Shown here: piece after piece, positions 44,748 through 53,911 of the stretch
Layout: each line of letters starts with the position of its first letter
Position numbering within the stretch: the first letter of the stretch is position 1
From: Cafeteria roenbergensis
Taxonomy: Eukaryota > Sar > Bigyra > Bicosoecida > Cafeteriaceae
Reading direction: 5' to 3'
DNA length: 64,000 bases
Assembly: GCA_008330645.1 (NCBI GenBank)
Contig: VLTN01000008.1
Location: 248,001 to 312,000, forward strand
Program-made: the position numbers and the translations under genes
The notes under the pieces: generated by a model
What the model was told of the DNA's origin: nothing
What the model saw: the letters and a program-made list of their open reading frames with translations, nothing else
The model's database searches: none

Positions 44748-47700
44748 ATGGGGACGATCCGGTGCGGTGGTTACATCTTTCAGGCCTTCTTCGTGACGAT
44801 TGCGACCATCCTCGGCACCGGCATCCTCGGCCTGCCAGTCAAGCTGGCCAAGGCCGGCCTGATCCCGTTCGCCGTGGTGTTCGGCGTCGGCCTCATCATG
44901 CAGATTAGCGTTGTGTGGCTCATGACGGACCTCCTGCAGCGCACAAAGGTGCGGCTCATGGCGCAGGCGCGCGCCAGGCAGCTGGCGAGTCGCGACGAGG
45001 AGCAGCCTGCGAGGCCCGCCGCAACTTCGATCCCCTCCACACCAATGAGCGAGCGCGAAGACGGCCCGCTCGGAGTGGCTGCTCGTGACGCGCCTGACGG
45101 CCTTGCAGTGGCCATCGTGGGCGACGCGGAGCAGCCGGAAACCGAAGTTGCAGCTGCTGTTGAACGCGCGAGCGTTCCTGACTTGCACGCGCTCGGCAAG
45201 TTGTACTTGGACCCGGGCTCGCGCCTGGTGTTCGACGCGTCCGTGATGCTGCACTTCGTTAGCATCCTCGTGAGCTACGGCCTGGCAGGAGCGCAGTCCT
45301 GGTCCAAGCTGACGGGCGTTTCCAGCGAGATTCTCATCAGCGTTGTCATTGTGGGGTACGGCACCATCGTGGTGGTGGCCGGCGAGGCCATCAAGCCCGC
45401 CATTGCCACGCTCACCGTCGTCAAGTGCGTGGTCCTCCTCGTCATCATCGGCGTCATGGGGGCGGTCGCGGGCTCCGTGGGCATCGTGCCCACCGATGAC
45501 TGGTCGGCCGGGCTCGAGCCATTCCTGCTCGGCACCGTGGCGCTGGGCGGCGTCGTCAACATCATGCCGGTGCTCTTCACCTCGGTGCCCTTCGAGCGCG
45601 GCCCCATCCGCAACTTCCGCTGGGCGGTCACGGCCGGCGTCGTCGTCTGCTGGGTCCTCAACATCCTCTGGAGCGCCTTCATCCTGGGGATCGTCCCGCA
45701 GACGAGGGAGGACGCGCTCCACGACACCGCGCACCCTGAGCTGGCAGAGCTGGGCGTGTCCCTGGAGCAGGCGCAGGAGGAGGGAGAGATCTCCACTGTT
45801 CCGGCGGTGGCGGTGATCGAGAAGCTGCAGCCGGAGCTCACGTGGGTCTCCTCCTCCGTCACCGCCTTCATCCTGCTCAGCGTCAGCGTGTCCTTCACCA
45901 CCATGGGCACGGGCCTCAAGCACGTCCTGCATGGGGTCTCGCGCGACATCCTCGCAGCGCAGGAGTCGGACGACGCGGCCCTCGCCGCTGGGCGCCAGCC
46001 CCGCCCCCGAGGGTGCATGGCATGCGCCCCGCCCTGCCTGCAGACGCGAGCCCGCTCTTGCGCCGGCTGCCTCCGCGGCGCGCTCCCGTTCCTCTGGACG
46101 GAGCGCGGCACCCTCGTGCGCCTCTGCCTCTTCTGGTTCGGGCTGGTGCTGCTCATCGCCCAGGTGAACCCGCAGGGCTTCCTCGTCGTGCTTGAGGTGT
46201 TCACAAGCTTCGCCCTCAACCTCGAGGCAGGGCTGCTCGTCGCGGTGATGTTCTACTACGCCGCGATTCGCCGCGGCCGCGGGCACCGTCACGGGGCGGC
46301 GTCCTCCACAGAGGGAGCGTCCCTCCGCGGGTTCTGCTCCGACCTGGCCGTTGACCTCTGCTGGGGGTGGGGCACGGAGGACCCCATGGCGGCGCGCGAC
46401 AAGGCCCTGGAGGACGGCGCAGCTGGCCACTCCGTGTCGGTGCGCCATCGGCAGACCAAGGCGCTGCTCGGGAGCGCGGAGGACGTGGCCGCGGGCCGAG
46501 GCTCCGAGGTTGCCGCCGATGCGGCGGGGAACCGCCTGACGGGCCTGGGCGGGGGAGTGGACGCGGTGGGGGACGGCGTGGGGGCCAGTCCCGCGGGAGG
46601 GAGCGCCGCGGCCGGCTCGGCCTCGGCCGCTGCCTTGGCGACGGGCGCTGCACCCGCAGGCTGCGGCACGGCTTTCAAGGCAGGCTCGGCTGCAAGGCCG
46701 GCCGCCGAGGCCGCAGGGGCCATCGCTTCTTCGGCCCTTGCGCCCCTGTCAGAGGACGCCATTCCCCTCGCGCTGGGCCGCGGCCCCGGCGCCGCCATGA
46801 CCATCGCCATCCTGATGCTCTTCGGCTTCGCGCTCGGCTTTGACGTCGTGGACTCCTCGCTGCGGTACCTCGGCCCCCTCGCCACGGGCTGGGTGCTGCT
46901 CATGGTGCTGGTCGCGGCCTGGCAGCTCGGCGTCAGGAGCCTCCTCACCGGCGAAGGCGCTGCCTGGTTCGCCTCGCACAAGGCACCGCCCGCAGCACCC
47001 CCTCTGTGCTCGTGCCTGTGCCTGCGCGCGCCCCGTGAGGACGTGTCCTTTGCCGTGAGGCCGGGGCACGCGCGCCCAGAGGGCAGGGCGGGTTCCGGTC
47101 ATGTCAGGCTGCGCCTCCACGACAACGACGACGACAACGACGAGCGCAGCGCTGGGCGGGACGACCGGCGCGAGCAGACGGCGGCCGCCGGCACAGGGGT
47201 GCGCGCGGCAGGCAGGCCCGCAGGCGGCTGCTGCGCGTCCGCCAGCGCCGGCGTGTGGTCCGTTGTGGCTGCGCCCTGGGCGCGCAACACTGTGCTCCCC
47301 GTCGCGACCGTTGCAGCCGCGTGCGTCGCCATGGCGCTGTCGGCCGACAAGCCATGGGCAAGCGCCGGCGCCGGCGCCGCGCGCGGCCTCGTGCTGCTGC
47401 ACATCGCACTGCGCTTGGTGGGGGACCTGGTCCGCGAGGGCTGCAGGTCCATGGAGACCGCCCTCGTGTTCCAGGTGTTTGCGTGCGCCGCGCTGGGCCC
47501 AGCCGGGGCCTTCCTCTTCATCGAGAACTTCCCGCTGGCCGGCTCGTGCGCAGTGCTCGCCTTCTGCCTCTCCCTTGTCGAGTGGCGGGCACAGCATGCC
47601 GTGTGGTGCATGAAGGAGGCGGTGGCCTCCCACGGACACCGGGCCAGCCATTCGGGGTCGCGGGCCGCAGCGCAGAGCTACGGCGCCATTGACGTGGCGC

Positions 47701-47963
47701 TGGCTGCGGAGGAGGACTCACAAGGCTGGGACGGACAGGCCCTTGCGCCGGAGGCCGGCGGGGAGGAAGGGGCAGAGACAGGGAGGTCCGCGGTGGACCG
47801 CGCTGCGGAGGGCGGCCTGGACGAGTCTCTGGAGGTCGAAGAGAGCGGCGACGAGGAAGACAGCGACGACGACGGAGAGGCCGGTCGCGCGGACGACGGC
47901 TCCGGCGTGTTGGCAAGCCCTGATGAGGATGCGGGGGAAGGAGTAGAGGAAGACTTGGTCTGA
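44748..47963 (+). CDS. Amino-acid permease-like multi-pass transporter (AAAP/APC superfamily)
   Basis: Predicted membrane transporter, probably for amino acids by H+ or Na+ symport. Intronless, 1,071 residues. The first membrane helix contains the typical broken-helix motif TILGTGILGLPVKLAKAG (residues about 17-35) of the AAAP/HAAAP group. About eleven core hydrophobic segments can be counted, including IPFAVVFGVGLIMQISVVWLM, LHFVSILVSYGLAGAQSW, TVVKCVVLLVIIGVMGAV and WAVTAGVVVCWVLNILWSAF. A long hydrophilic loop lies between TM2 and TM3 and another Ala/Gly-rich loop near residues 530-680. After the core there are further hydrophobic segments (about 685-740, 840-950) and an acidic tail. The start was chosen at the Met directly before TM1; the frame is open upstream, overlapping the antisense small gene. 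Substrate unknown. Confidence 0.8.
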   Translation: MGTIRCGGYIFQAFFVTIATILGTGILGLPVKLAKAGLIPFAVVFGVGLIMQISVVWLMTDLLQRTKVRLMAQARARQLASRDEEQPARPAATSIPSTPMSEREDGPLGVAARDAPDGLAVAIVGDAEQPETEVAAAVERASVPDLHALGKLYLDPGSRLVFDASVMLHFVSILVSYGLAGAQSWSKLTGVSSEILISVVIVGYGTIVVVAGEAIKPAIATLTVVKCVVLLVIIGVMGAVAGSVGIVPTDDWSAGLEPFLLGTVALGGVVNIMPVLFTSVPFERGPIRNFRWAVTAGVVVCWVLNILWSAFILGIVPQTREDALHDTAHPELAELGVSLEQAQEEGEISTVPAVAVIEKLQPELTWVSSSVTAFILLSVSVSFTTMGTGLKHVLHGVSRDILAAQESDDAALAAGRQPRPRGCMACAPPCLQTRARSCAGCLRGALPFLWTERGTLVRLCLFWFGLVLLIAQVNPQGFLVVLEVFTSFALNLEAGLLVAVMFYYAAIRRGRGHRHGAASSTEGASLRGFCSDLAVDLCWGWGTEDPMAARDKALEDGAAGHSVSVRHRQTKALLGSAEDVAAGRGSEVAADAAGNRLTGLGGGVDAVGDGVGASPAGGSAAAGSASAAALATGAAPAGCGTAFKAGSAARPAAEAAGAIASSALAPLSEDAIPLALGRGPGAAMTIAILMLFGFALGFDVVDSSLRYLGPLATGWVLLMVLVAAWQLGVRSLLTGEGAAWFASHKAPPAAPPLCSCLCLRAPREDVSFAVRPGHARPEGRAGSGHVRLRLHDNDDDNDERSAGRDDRREQTAAAGTGVRAAGRPAGGCCASASAGVWSVVAAPWARNTVLPVATVAAACVAMALSADKPWASAGAGAARGLVLLHIALRLVGDLVREGCRSMETALVFQVFACAALGPAGAFLFIENFPLAGSCAVLAFCLSLVEWRAQHAVWCMKEAVASHGHRASHSGSRAAAQSYGAIDVALAAEEDSQGWDGQALAPEAGGEEGAETGRSAVDRAAEGGLDESLEVEESGDEEDSDDDGEAGRADDGSGVLASPDEDAGEGVEEDLV

Positions 47964-48076
47964 GCGTGCGTGGATTGCAAACCGTCTTGAGAATGCAGAC
48001 TGTCACAGCCTCCAGGCCACTCACAAGCCCCGAGCAAGGCCCATGACACACGCGGCCGTCCCTCGCCTGCCGATCA

Positions 48077-48083
48077 TATATTT
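48077..48083 (+). promoter_or_regulatory. TATA-like element upstream of GatC
   Basis: TATATTT in an otherwise GC-rich spacer, 85 nt before the GatC start codon. It is a plausible core promoter element by position and composition only. Confidence 0.35.
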
Positions 48084-48167
48084 GACAAGCGGCAAACAAA
48101 CACGCAAGGCCTGAGGCAGCCGCCCCTCGCCGCACCCACGACCTGGCCTGGGGAGGGGAGCGCCCAA

Positions 48168-48758
48168 ATGCTAGCAGTTCGCCGAATGGCGGGCGTTGGG
48201 GGACGCTCGGCTGCTCGCTGGCTGCCAGCTCCGGGACGGCAAATGAGCGGGCCGGCAAGTCACCCAGCGTTTCCTGCCGCGCCCACGTGGTCCGTGGCCG
48301 AGCTGCGCGAGGAGAGCCCGGCGCCGCTGGATGCCGCGACGTTGAGGCACGTGGCCGGCTTGTCGCGGTTGCAGGTGGATGCCGAGTCCGAGGCAGGCCG
48401 GAAACTCTGCGAGCAGATGGGCGCCATCCTCGCCACGGCCCGCAAGGTCGCGAACGCAGCAGAAGGCACTGGCACTGCGTCAGCCGATCGCCAGCCGTGC
48501 ATGCCGGCATCCCGCGCGGGGGCGGGAGCTGAGACCCTCGCCGGGTTTGAGGGCGAGAGCGACTGGCCGGCAGCGGACTCGGAAGAGGCGCGAGTGCTTG
48601 GGCAGGCCGACGTTGCCGCGGGGTCGGCGGGACTTCGCCCAGACATGGCCCCAAGTGCCGCCTTGGGCCGCGATGCGCTCCTGGAGGCGGCGCCGGCGAG
48701 CCGACCGCCCTACTTCGCCGTGCCCAAGGTGCTCGGCGACGTGGCCGAAGAGGGCTGA
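48168..48758 (+). CDS. GATC: Glutamyl-tRNA(Gln) amidotransferase subunit C, mitochondrial type
   Basis: GatC is the small stabilising subunit of the GatCAB complex, which converts Glu-tRNA(Gln) to Gln-tRNA(Gln) in bacteria and organelles. Intronless, 196 residues, about twice the bacterial length because of an N-terminal extension and an insert. The N-terminus (MLAVRRMAGVGGRSAARWLP) is Arg/Ala-rich without acidic residues, as expected of a mitochondrial presequence. Core motifs are LRHVAGLSRLQVDAES (about 60-78), EQMGAILATARKV (about 84-96), RPDMAPSAALGRDALLEAAP (about 150-172) and the terminal YFAVPKVLG typical of the family. Met7 and Met26 are alternative starts. The downstream RAP-domain gene is convergent. 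Confidence 0.87.
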   Translation: MLAVRRMAGVGGRSAARWLPAPGRQMSGPASHPAFPAAPTWSVAELREESPAPLDAATLRHVAGLSRLQVDAESEAGRKLCEQMGAILATARKVANAAEGTGTASADRQPCMPASRAGAGAETLAGFEGESDWPAADSEEARVLGQADVAAGSAGLRPDMAPSAALGRDALLEAAPASRPPYFAVPKVLGDVAEEG

Positions 48759-49065
48759 GCGCCTCTGGCCCTGTAGGGGGCGTCTGCGCCCGCGCCAATG
48801 GCGCCCCTCCCCCCCCTCGGTGTTGCTGCTGCTGGACCGCCCGCGTCGCTGTGTGATCTGGGCTCAGCGACCTGCACGAAGCGAGACGCAGTTGTGCGGA
48901 CGACGCACAGGGCTTGCGAAGCGGCCTCCCACACAGGCACATTGACAGAAGACGACGGAAGCGCTTGTGCACGCACCCACGCAGCGGCCGCACGCGAGCC
49001 CAGGCGCGCGCACACACGCAAATGGCCGCGACCCCGGCAACACACGCGGCGCACCGGCAGCCGCG
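48759..49065. other. Convergent spacer between GatC and RAP-domain gene
   Basis: 307 bp of GC-rich sequence with a few CGCACACACGC-type stretches near 49005-49020. No gene or regulatory element was recognised. Confidence 0.4.
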
Positions 49066-52000
49066 CTACACGCGCAGCAACCCCGCAGCCCACAGCGCCG
49101 CTCCGGCAAACGCGAGCTCGGCCTCGGTGGCCGGGGTGCGGTCCATGATTCGGCCGAACGCGGCAACCTTGGCGCTCTGGCACGACTGCCCCACGCTCCA
49201 GTGGTCCAGCGGCACGCCGGCTGCGTGGGCAGCGGCGACGCTGCGGGCCTCCACTTCGGCCGCGGCCTGCAGGCACTCGCGTCGCGGGATCACGGCGACG
49301 GTCGCGAACTCCGCAAGGGGGACCGCGGTCACCCGCCAGCCGAGCGCGGCCAGCAGCTGCAGGCGGAACTGCGCCTGCGCGGCCGGGTGCAGCGCGGGAA
49401 GCGGGCTGCCGTCGGCTGGGCCCTGCAAGTCCGAGCAGGAGGCGCTCGCCGCCAGAATGGAGGGCAGCTGCGGCCAAGCCGAAGCACCCCACAGACTCGG
49501 CGGCTCGCCATAGTCGTCTGCCGCGATGGTGGCTCCGGCGACGCCAGCTTGCAGGCGGAGAAGTGGCGCGGCTGCCCCGCCACACGTGCGCTCCTCGCCC
49601 AGTGCCCCTCCTGGCTCCGTCGTCAGCGCCGGGTGGAGCAGCACCAGACCGCGGCGGTGCACCGAGTCGCCCAGGTCGACAACGACTCGACCGCCTCCGT
49701 CAACCACCGGCCCCAGTGGGGGCGCCGAAAACCTGTCGCACTGCAGGCTGCCGGCGCCGGCGAGCGGCGACCCGTCTGCCGGAGAGAGCTCTTCAAGCAG
49801 GCCGGCTGCACCGCCTTCCGCCGCTGCAGCCGCCAGCATTTCGAGGGCGGCCGCGTGAGCCGCCGCCGCAGCCTCGACGGCGTCCTCAACCCCCCCAGTG
49901 GCGCGCTGGCCGGCGGCACTCGCCTCCGCCACAAGGGGTGCCAGCCGCTCCGCAGCCCAGGAATGGGCCATGGCCGCGTTCATGCCGCGGCCTGTGAAGG
50001 ACGAGCAGAGCGCGGAGAAGCGGGCACGGTGCAACGCCGTAGCGGAAGGGCCGACCAGGCCCACCAGCCTGAGCACGTCAGGGACCCTCTCGCCGCTCCA
50101 CGCGTCGTCGCCTGCAGCGCTCCCCGCGCCCAGGCCGTGCCACCAGCCAGTCGCGGCGCACGTGTCGGCGCCCGCGCTGTCCGAAACTGGGCCGGCGCGC
50201 TTCCCATCAGAGGCCGAGCCGCGGGCGCGGTCTTCGTCCTCGGCCACCTCCATGTGAAGCGCCTGCGCGCCCCACGCCTGGGCAACGCCACTCAGGCTCG
50301 CGGCGGACACGGCGTCGATCAGCCCGCCCACCGCTCTGTCGACGTCGCAGGGCGGCACCGCCCCGCCGACCCCGACCGCTGGCACGTCCCTTGCCGAGGC
50401 GTGCAGCGCGTCAGCGAGCAGCTGGGCGGCGGGCGAGTCGGGGCGGTCGGCTGCAGCGTCCCGTGCAGCGCGGACGAGCGACACCACCCCAAGGAGAGGA
50501 GCGGCCTGCGCAAGGGGCGGCGCCGAGACGAGGCCCTGACCGCCCTCCCCGCCGGCCCACAGCTGCCTCCCGCTCGGGCCCGTGAGGGCGTCGAGCACGG
50601 CCGCCGACCACTCCTGCGTGGCGTAGGTCGCCTGCCCCAGCTCGCCCGAGGGAGCGAATGCCGTGCTCCCGGAGGGAAGGGCGGTCGGCAGGGCGGCGAT
50701 GGCGTCGTCCAGGCTGGACAGCAGGGACGCGGCTGCAGCAGCCGCGGGCCGAGAGGCGTCAAGGCCGAGGCTGACCAGGCAGCCGAGGATGGTGGCGAGG
50801 TGCCTTGGGTCCTGCATGGACAGCACGGAGCCCGGGGTGGCAGCGTCAATGCCCGTGAGGTTGTCGATGCGGTCGTCGCCCCAAGAGCGGCCGGCAGCGT
50901 CAACCGACGTGCCGTCGCCAAACGCGGTCGCACTGCCCCCTGCCCCGGCAGCGTTGCCGGCCTCCTGGCTGAGCATGCTGTCCAGAGAGGCCAGGCCGCC
51001 CTCGGCCTCGTCCGCCTCGCCGCGGAGCAGGGCTGTGAGAACGTCGTCGCCGTCGTCCGCCAGGCTCGGCCCGAAGTCGTCGCCGGGCTCGCCGCCGCCC
51101 CAGCGCTCCTCGCGGAAGGCGCTCGCCTGCAGGTTGGCCACGAGGCTCATGGCAGCTGCGTCCGACCGAATCCCAAGCACCGACATGGTGGACAGAACGA
51201 TTGGGACTTCGCGGAAGGACAGGTCTGCGGACCGCGCCGCGATGGTGGTGGCCAGGCCGTCAAGCAGGGTCGCGGGGGGGCGGACGGCCAAGGCCTGCGC
51301 GGCCCGCAGCGTGGCCATCAGGTCCGACGGGCGCATGGCCTCGCGGCCCACCGCGTCGGGCTGGGCGAAGCGGGACAGGACAGCCATGAGAACGTCGGAG
51401 CTGTCCTCGCGCAGGCGGTTGATCGCGGAGAGGGCTGCCTCGCCGCCGGCAGCGTCGAGCGCCGCGGACTCCAAGCCGCCGGGGGTGGCCCTTGCCTGCG
51501 CGCGCAGCGCGAGCAGTGCTGTGCGCAGGGCCCCCTCCGACATGGCCAGCTGGGCCACCGGACCGGAGAGGCGGCTGCAGGGGAGGTCCTGACGGCGCGA
51601 CGCCAGCTCGGCCGACGCCGCCAGGGCGGCCCGCGCCACGGCCCCGATGGCCTCGCCGAGAGCGACACCCAGCCTCGCCTGGTCGGCAGCAGCGCAGTCA
51701 AACAGCGCCGCCAGGCCGGACGACACCGACGCCAAGTTTGCCGCCGCCAGCCCAAGCGCGCGGCACGTCTCGAGCACAGCGCGGCCGCTCGACACCGCCG
51801 CAACGGCCGCCTCGCGCTGAGAGCCGACGCAATGCTTGGTTCGCTCCACAACGACGATGGACCCGGCTGGGCCGTCGTCTGCCGCGAGTGGCACCGTCAT
51901 CGCTCCGGCCCGTGCAGCGTCAGGCGCGTGCGCCTGGGAGCCCGAAGCCGAGGGGCCTGATCCGCCCATCGCCAGCGCATACGTGGCGTCGGCATCGGCG

Positions 52001-53373
52001 AGGACGAGGGGCACGAGCTCGCGCGCCGCGTCAGCCGCTTTGGCCGTGGCGGCTAGGGCGTGGCACATGGTAGCGAGGGGAGACTCGTCGCGGGGACCGT
52101 CTGCCTCGCCAGCGGGCGCCGGCCTGCCGTTGAGCGTCGCCACGGCGTCGGCGGCACAGGGAATGCTCAGCAGCCGGGGGCCGAGGGCCCTGCTCACGAT
52201 GTCTTCGCGCTCGAGCTGGGCGTCCTCGACCCATCCGTGCCGCCACCCTTGCGCCGCTGCCGCAGCCTGGGCGGTCTGGGGTTCGGTCGTCTCGTCTGAG
52301 GCCGCGGCCGCTGCGCGCCCCGGGGTGTCCGAGGCCCTGGCGACAAAGCGCGCCGTCACGTTGGATGCCACCGAGCTGGCGTTGGCAAGGAGGGCTGACG
52401 TTCCCGCCAGGGCGTGGTCTGCCCGAGGCAGCGCCGTCGCGGCGGGCAGCGGCCAGCCCGCCTGCGCTGCTTCGGAAGCCGGCGACGCCTGGCCTCCTCG
52501 CTGGCGAGGGAAGGAAGGGCGGAGCGTCCTGATGTCCAGGCTGACCTGGCCCCGCGCCTCGGTGCCTCCGTGCACCAGGGGGCGGAGCAGCCGCTCGCCC
52601 ACAGCTCCAAGGACGGCCGACGCAACTGCCCGGTCCCATGCCGAGAGGCCGTGGGCAGCCGTGGGGACACCGCCGGGCGCGGTGTGGGTGGAACTGTGAG
52701 GCCGGGTCGGGCCGCCGAGGGCCTCGGCCCAGGCCGCAGTGCCGCGGCAGCGCAATCGCCGCTGGGCGGCGTAGGAGGCTGGGGGGCGCGCGCCGTGCTT
52801 GTGCCCTCTCCGCCCCGAGGCTGCCCTGACAGCAGCAGTCGCGCTGTCGAGCGAGTGCTTGGCCACGCACACAGAAAGCGCCTCGGCGAGTCGCGTCCAG
52901 CGCTGCTTCGCGACGGCCGAGACCGTCTTGAGCTGCTCGGCAGAAAGGGCGGCCGGCCCGGGGCGGCCAGGGGGGGGAGCGCCGCCGTCTTGGGCGGGAT
53001 CGCGCGCACTTGCGCGTCCTGCTTGCGAGCGCTCAGTGCTGCGACCAGACTGGGGTGCAGGCGGCGCGCGCTGGCGGCCGTCAGACTGCCCAGCTGCGCC
53101 GCCGCTTGGCCCCGTCCCCGGCCTGGCTCTGCGCCTCGGGGTCCCCCTCAGCTCGGGGGCGCTATCGCTCGCAGAGTGCAGCATGCGGACCGAGCTGGCA
53201 GCCCTGAGGCGGTGCGCCACAGCGCAAGCTGGCGGCACGCTTTCGCCGTCGCCCGCGCGCACGGCTGCCACGGGGCGGCTGGCCGCCGGAGCGAGCGGTG
53301 CTGCCGCGCGGCCGACCAGGGCTTCGCCCATGACGAGCCTCGATGCCGGGCGGCAGGCCACGCCGATGCGCAT
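49066..53373 (-). CDS. RAP-domain helical-repeat protein, probably mitochondrial RNA factor
   Basis: Intronless, 1,435 residues from the chosen start. The C-terminal part (about residues 1,285-1,365) contains QAQFRLQLLAALGWRVTAVPLAEF, the signature end of a RAP domain, preceded by VVVDLGDSVHRRGLVLLHP. The middle has FASTK/octotricopeptide-like helical repeats, for example PSDLMATLRAAQALAVRP and LSFREVPIVLSTMSVLGI. Proteins of this class act in organellar RNA processing, stability or translation. The start MRIGVACRPASRLVMG is Arg-rich and non-acidic, like a mitochondrial presequence, and lies about 80 nt downstream of a TATA-like element. The frame is open upstream to 53841, but that part crosses the TATA-like site. 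Long Ala/Gly-rich inserts separate the repeats. RNA target unknown. Confidence 0.78.
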   Translation of the reverse strand: MRIGVACRPASRLVMGEALVGRAAAPLAPAASRPVAAVRAGDGESVPPACAVAHRLRAASSVRMLHSASDSAPELRGTPRRRARPGTGPSGGAAGQSDGRQRAPPAPQSGRSTERSQAGRASARDPAQDGGAPPPGRPGPAALSAEQLKTVSAVAKQRWTRLAEALSVCVAKHSLDSATAAVRAASGRRGHKHGARPPASYAAQRRLRCRGTAAWAEALGGPTRPHSSTHTAPGGVPTAAHGLSAWDRAVASAVLGAVGERLLRPLVHGGTEARGQVSLDIRTLRPSFPRQRGGQASPASEAAQAGWPLPAATALPRADHALAGTSALLANASSVASNVTARFVARASDTPGRAAAAASDETTEPQTAQAAAAAQGWRHGWVEDAQLEREDIVSRALGPRLLSIPCAADAVATLNGRPAPAGEADGPRDESPLATMCHALAATAKAADAARELVPLVLADADATYALAMGGSGPSASGSQAHAPDAARAGAMTVPLAADDGPAGSIVVVERTKHCVGSQREAAVAAVSSGRAVLETCRALGLAAANLASVSSGLAALFDCAAADQARLGVALGEAIGAVARAALAASAELASRRQDLPCSRLSGPVAQLAMSEGALRTALLALRAQARATPGGLESAALDAAGGEAALSAINRLREDSSDVLMAVLSRFAQPDAVGREAMRPSDLMATLRAAQALAVRPPATLLDGLATTIAARSADLSFREVPIVLSTMSVLGIRSDAAAMSLVANLQASAFREERWGGGEPGDDFGPSLADDGDDVLTALLRGEADEAEGGLASLDSMLSQEAGNAAGAGGSATAFGDGTSVDAAGRSWGDDRIDNLTGIDAATPGSVLSMQDPRHLATILGCLVSLGLDASRPAAAAAASLLSSLDDAIAALPTALPSGSTAFAPSGELGQATYATQEWSAAVLDALTGPSGRQLWAGGEGGQGLVSAPPLAQAAPLLGVVSLVRAARDAAADRPDSPAAQLLADALHASARDVPAVGVGGAVPPCDVDRAVGGLIDAVSAASLSGVAQAWGAQALHMEVAEDEDRARGSASDGKRAGPVSDSAGADTCAATGWWHGLGAGSAAGDDAWSGERVPDVLRLVGLVGPSATALHRARFSALCSSFTGRGMNAAMAHSWAAERLAPLVAEASAAGQRATGGVEDAVEAAAAAHAAALEMLAAAAAEGGAAGLLEELSPADGSPLAGAGSLQCDRFSAPPLGPVVDGGGRVVVDLGDSVHRRGLVLLHPALTTEPGGALGEERTCGGAAAPLLRLQAGVAGATIAADDYGEPPSLWGASAWPQLPSILAASASCSDLQGPADGSPLPALHPAAQAQFRLQLLAALGWRVTAVPLAEFATVAVIPRRECLQAAAEVEARSVAAAHAAGVPLDHWSVGQSCQSAKVAAFGRIMDRTPATEAELAFAGAALWAAGLLRV

Positions 53374-53911
53374 GGCGCGCAACGGGCGAGCCTGGGGGCC
53401 AATCGAGAGTGCGTCAGCCGGACGCTTGCGAAAGTGTTGCCGCGCGGCATATATGTGAGCGGAGTTGCGCGGCGCTTGCGAACCGCGCCGCCTTCCCGAG
53501 CGCCCCGGGGCGAGGGCGGCGAGGGGGCGCGCAGAGCGAGCTTGCGGGGCTTGGCACAGCTGTGCCGGCGTTTCGCGGGGAGGTGCGGACGTTGGGGAGC
53601 AGCGCAACCAATCGCAAGTGCATTTTCGGGGCGGCTCTCGTTTGCCGCTTTCGTCGGCAAAGGCTCCTGTCCGACCTTTCGGCATCCGCGAGGCGAGCCG
53701 CAGCACGGCCTCTGGCGTCAACGCACGAGCCCTCTGTGCTCTGGCTGCCGACGCCGCAGGGCTGCCGGCAGGCTGGGCCGGCCGCGGGCTGCTCTGCGCA
53801 GCTGCAAACGCGCGGCCGGCAGAGCGACGAGGCGAGAGCACTCATCAACCTCGCGGCGAGTTCCCCCGCACTTGCGCAGCCGAGCAGCGCCGGCAGGCCG
53901 CATCGGCCGAC
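53374..53911. promoter_or_regulatory. Divergent promoter region, RAP gene/ABCG gene
   Basis: 538 bp between two head-to-head starts. It contains the TATA-like element listed separately for the RAP gene. No equivalent element is seen near the ABCG start. Confidence 0.4.
53449..53454 (-). promoter_or_regulatory. TATA-like element upstream of RAP-domain gene
   Basis: The minus strand reads CATATATGCC, 76-81 nt before the chosen ATG. The spacing resembles that of the GatC element. It also supports starting the protein at 53373 rather than upstream. Confidence 0.35.

Noticed and set aside
44349-46448. 699-codon minus-strand frame opposite the transporter
   Set aside because: It is the antisense shadow of a multi-pass transporter with clear membrane helices; its His/Asp-rich translation has no domain.
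53374-53841. N-terminal extension of the RAP-domain protein
   Set aside because: The frame is open but would run through the TATA-like element and lacks resemblance to a domain; the Arg-rich start at 53373 looks like a presequence.
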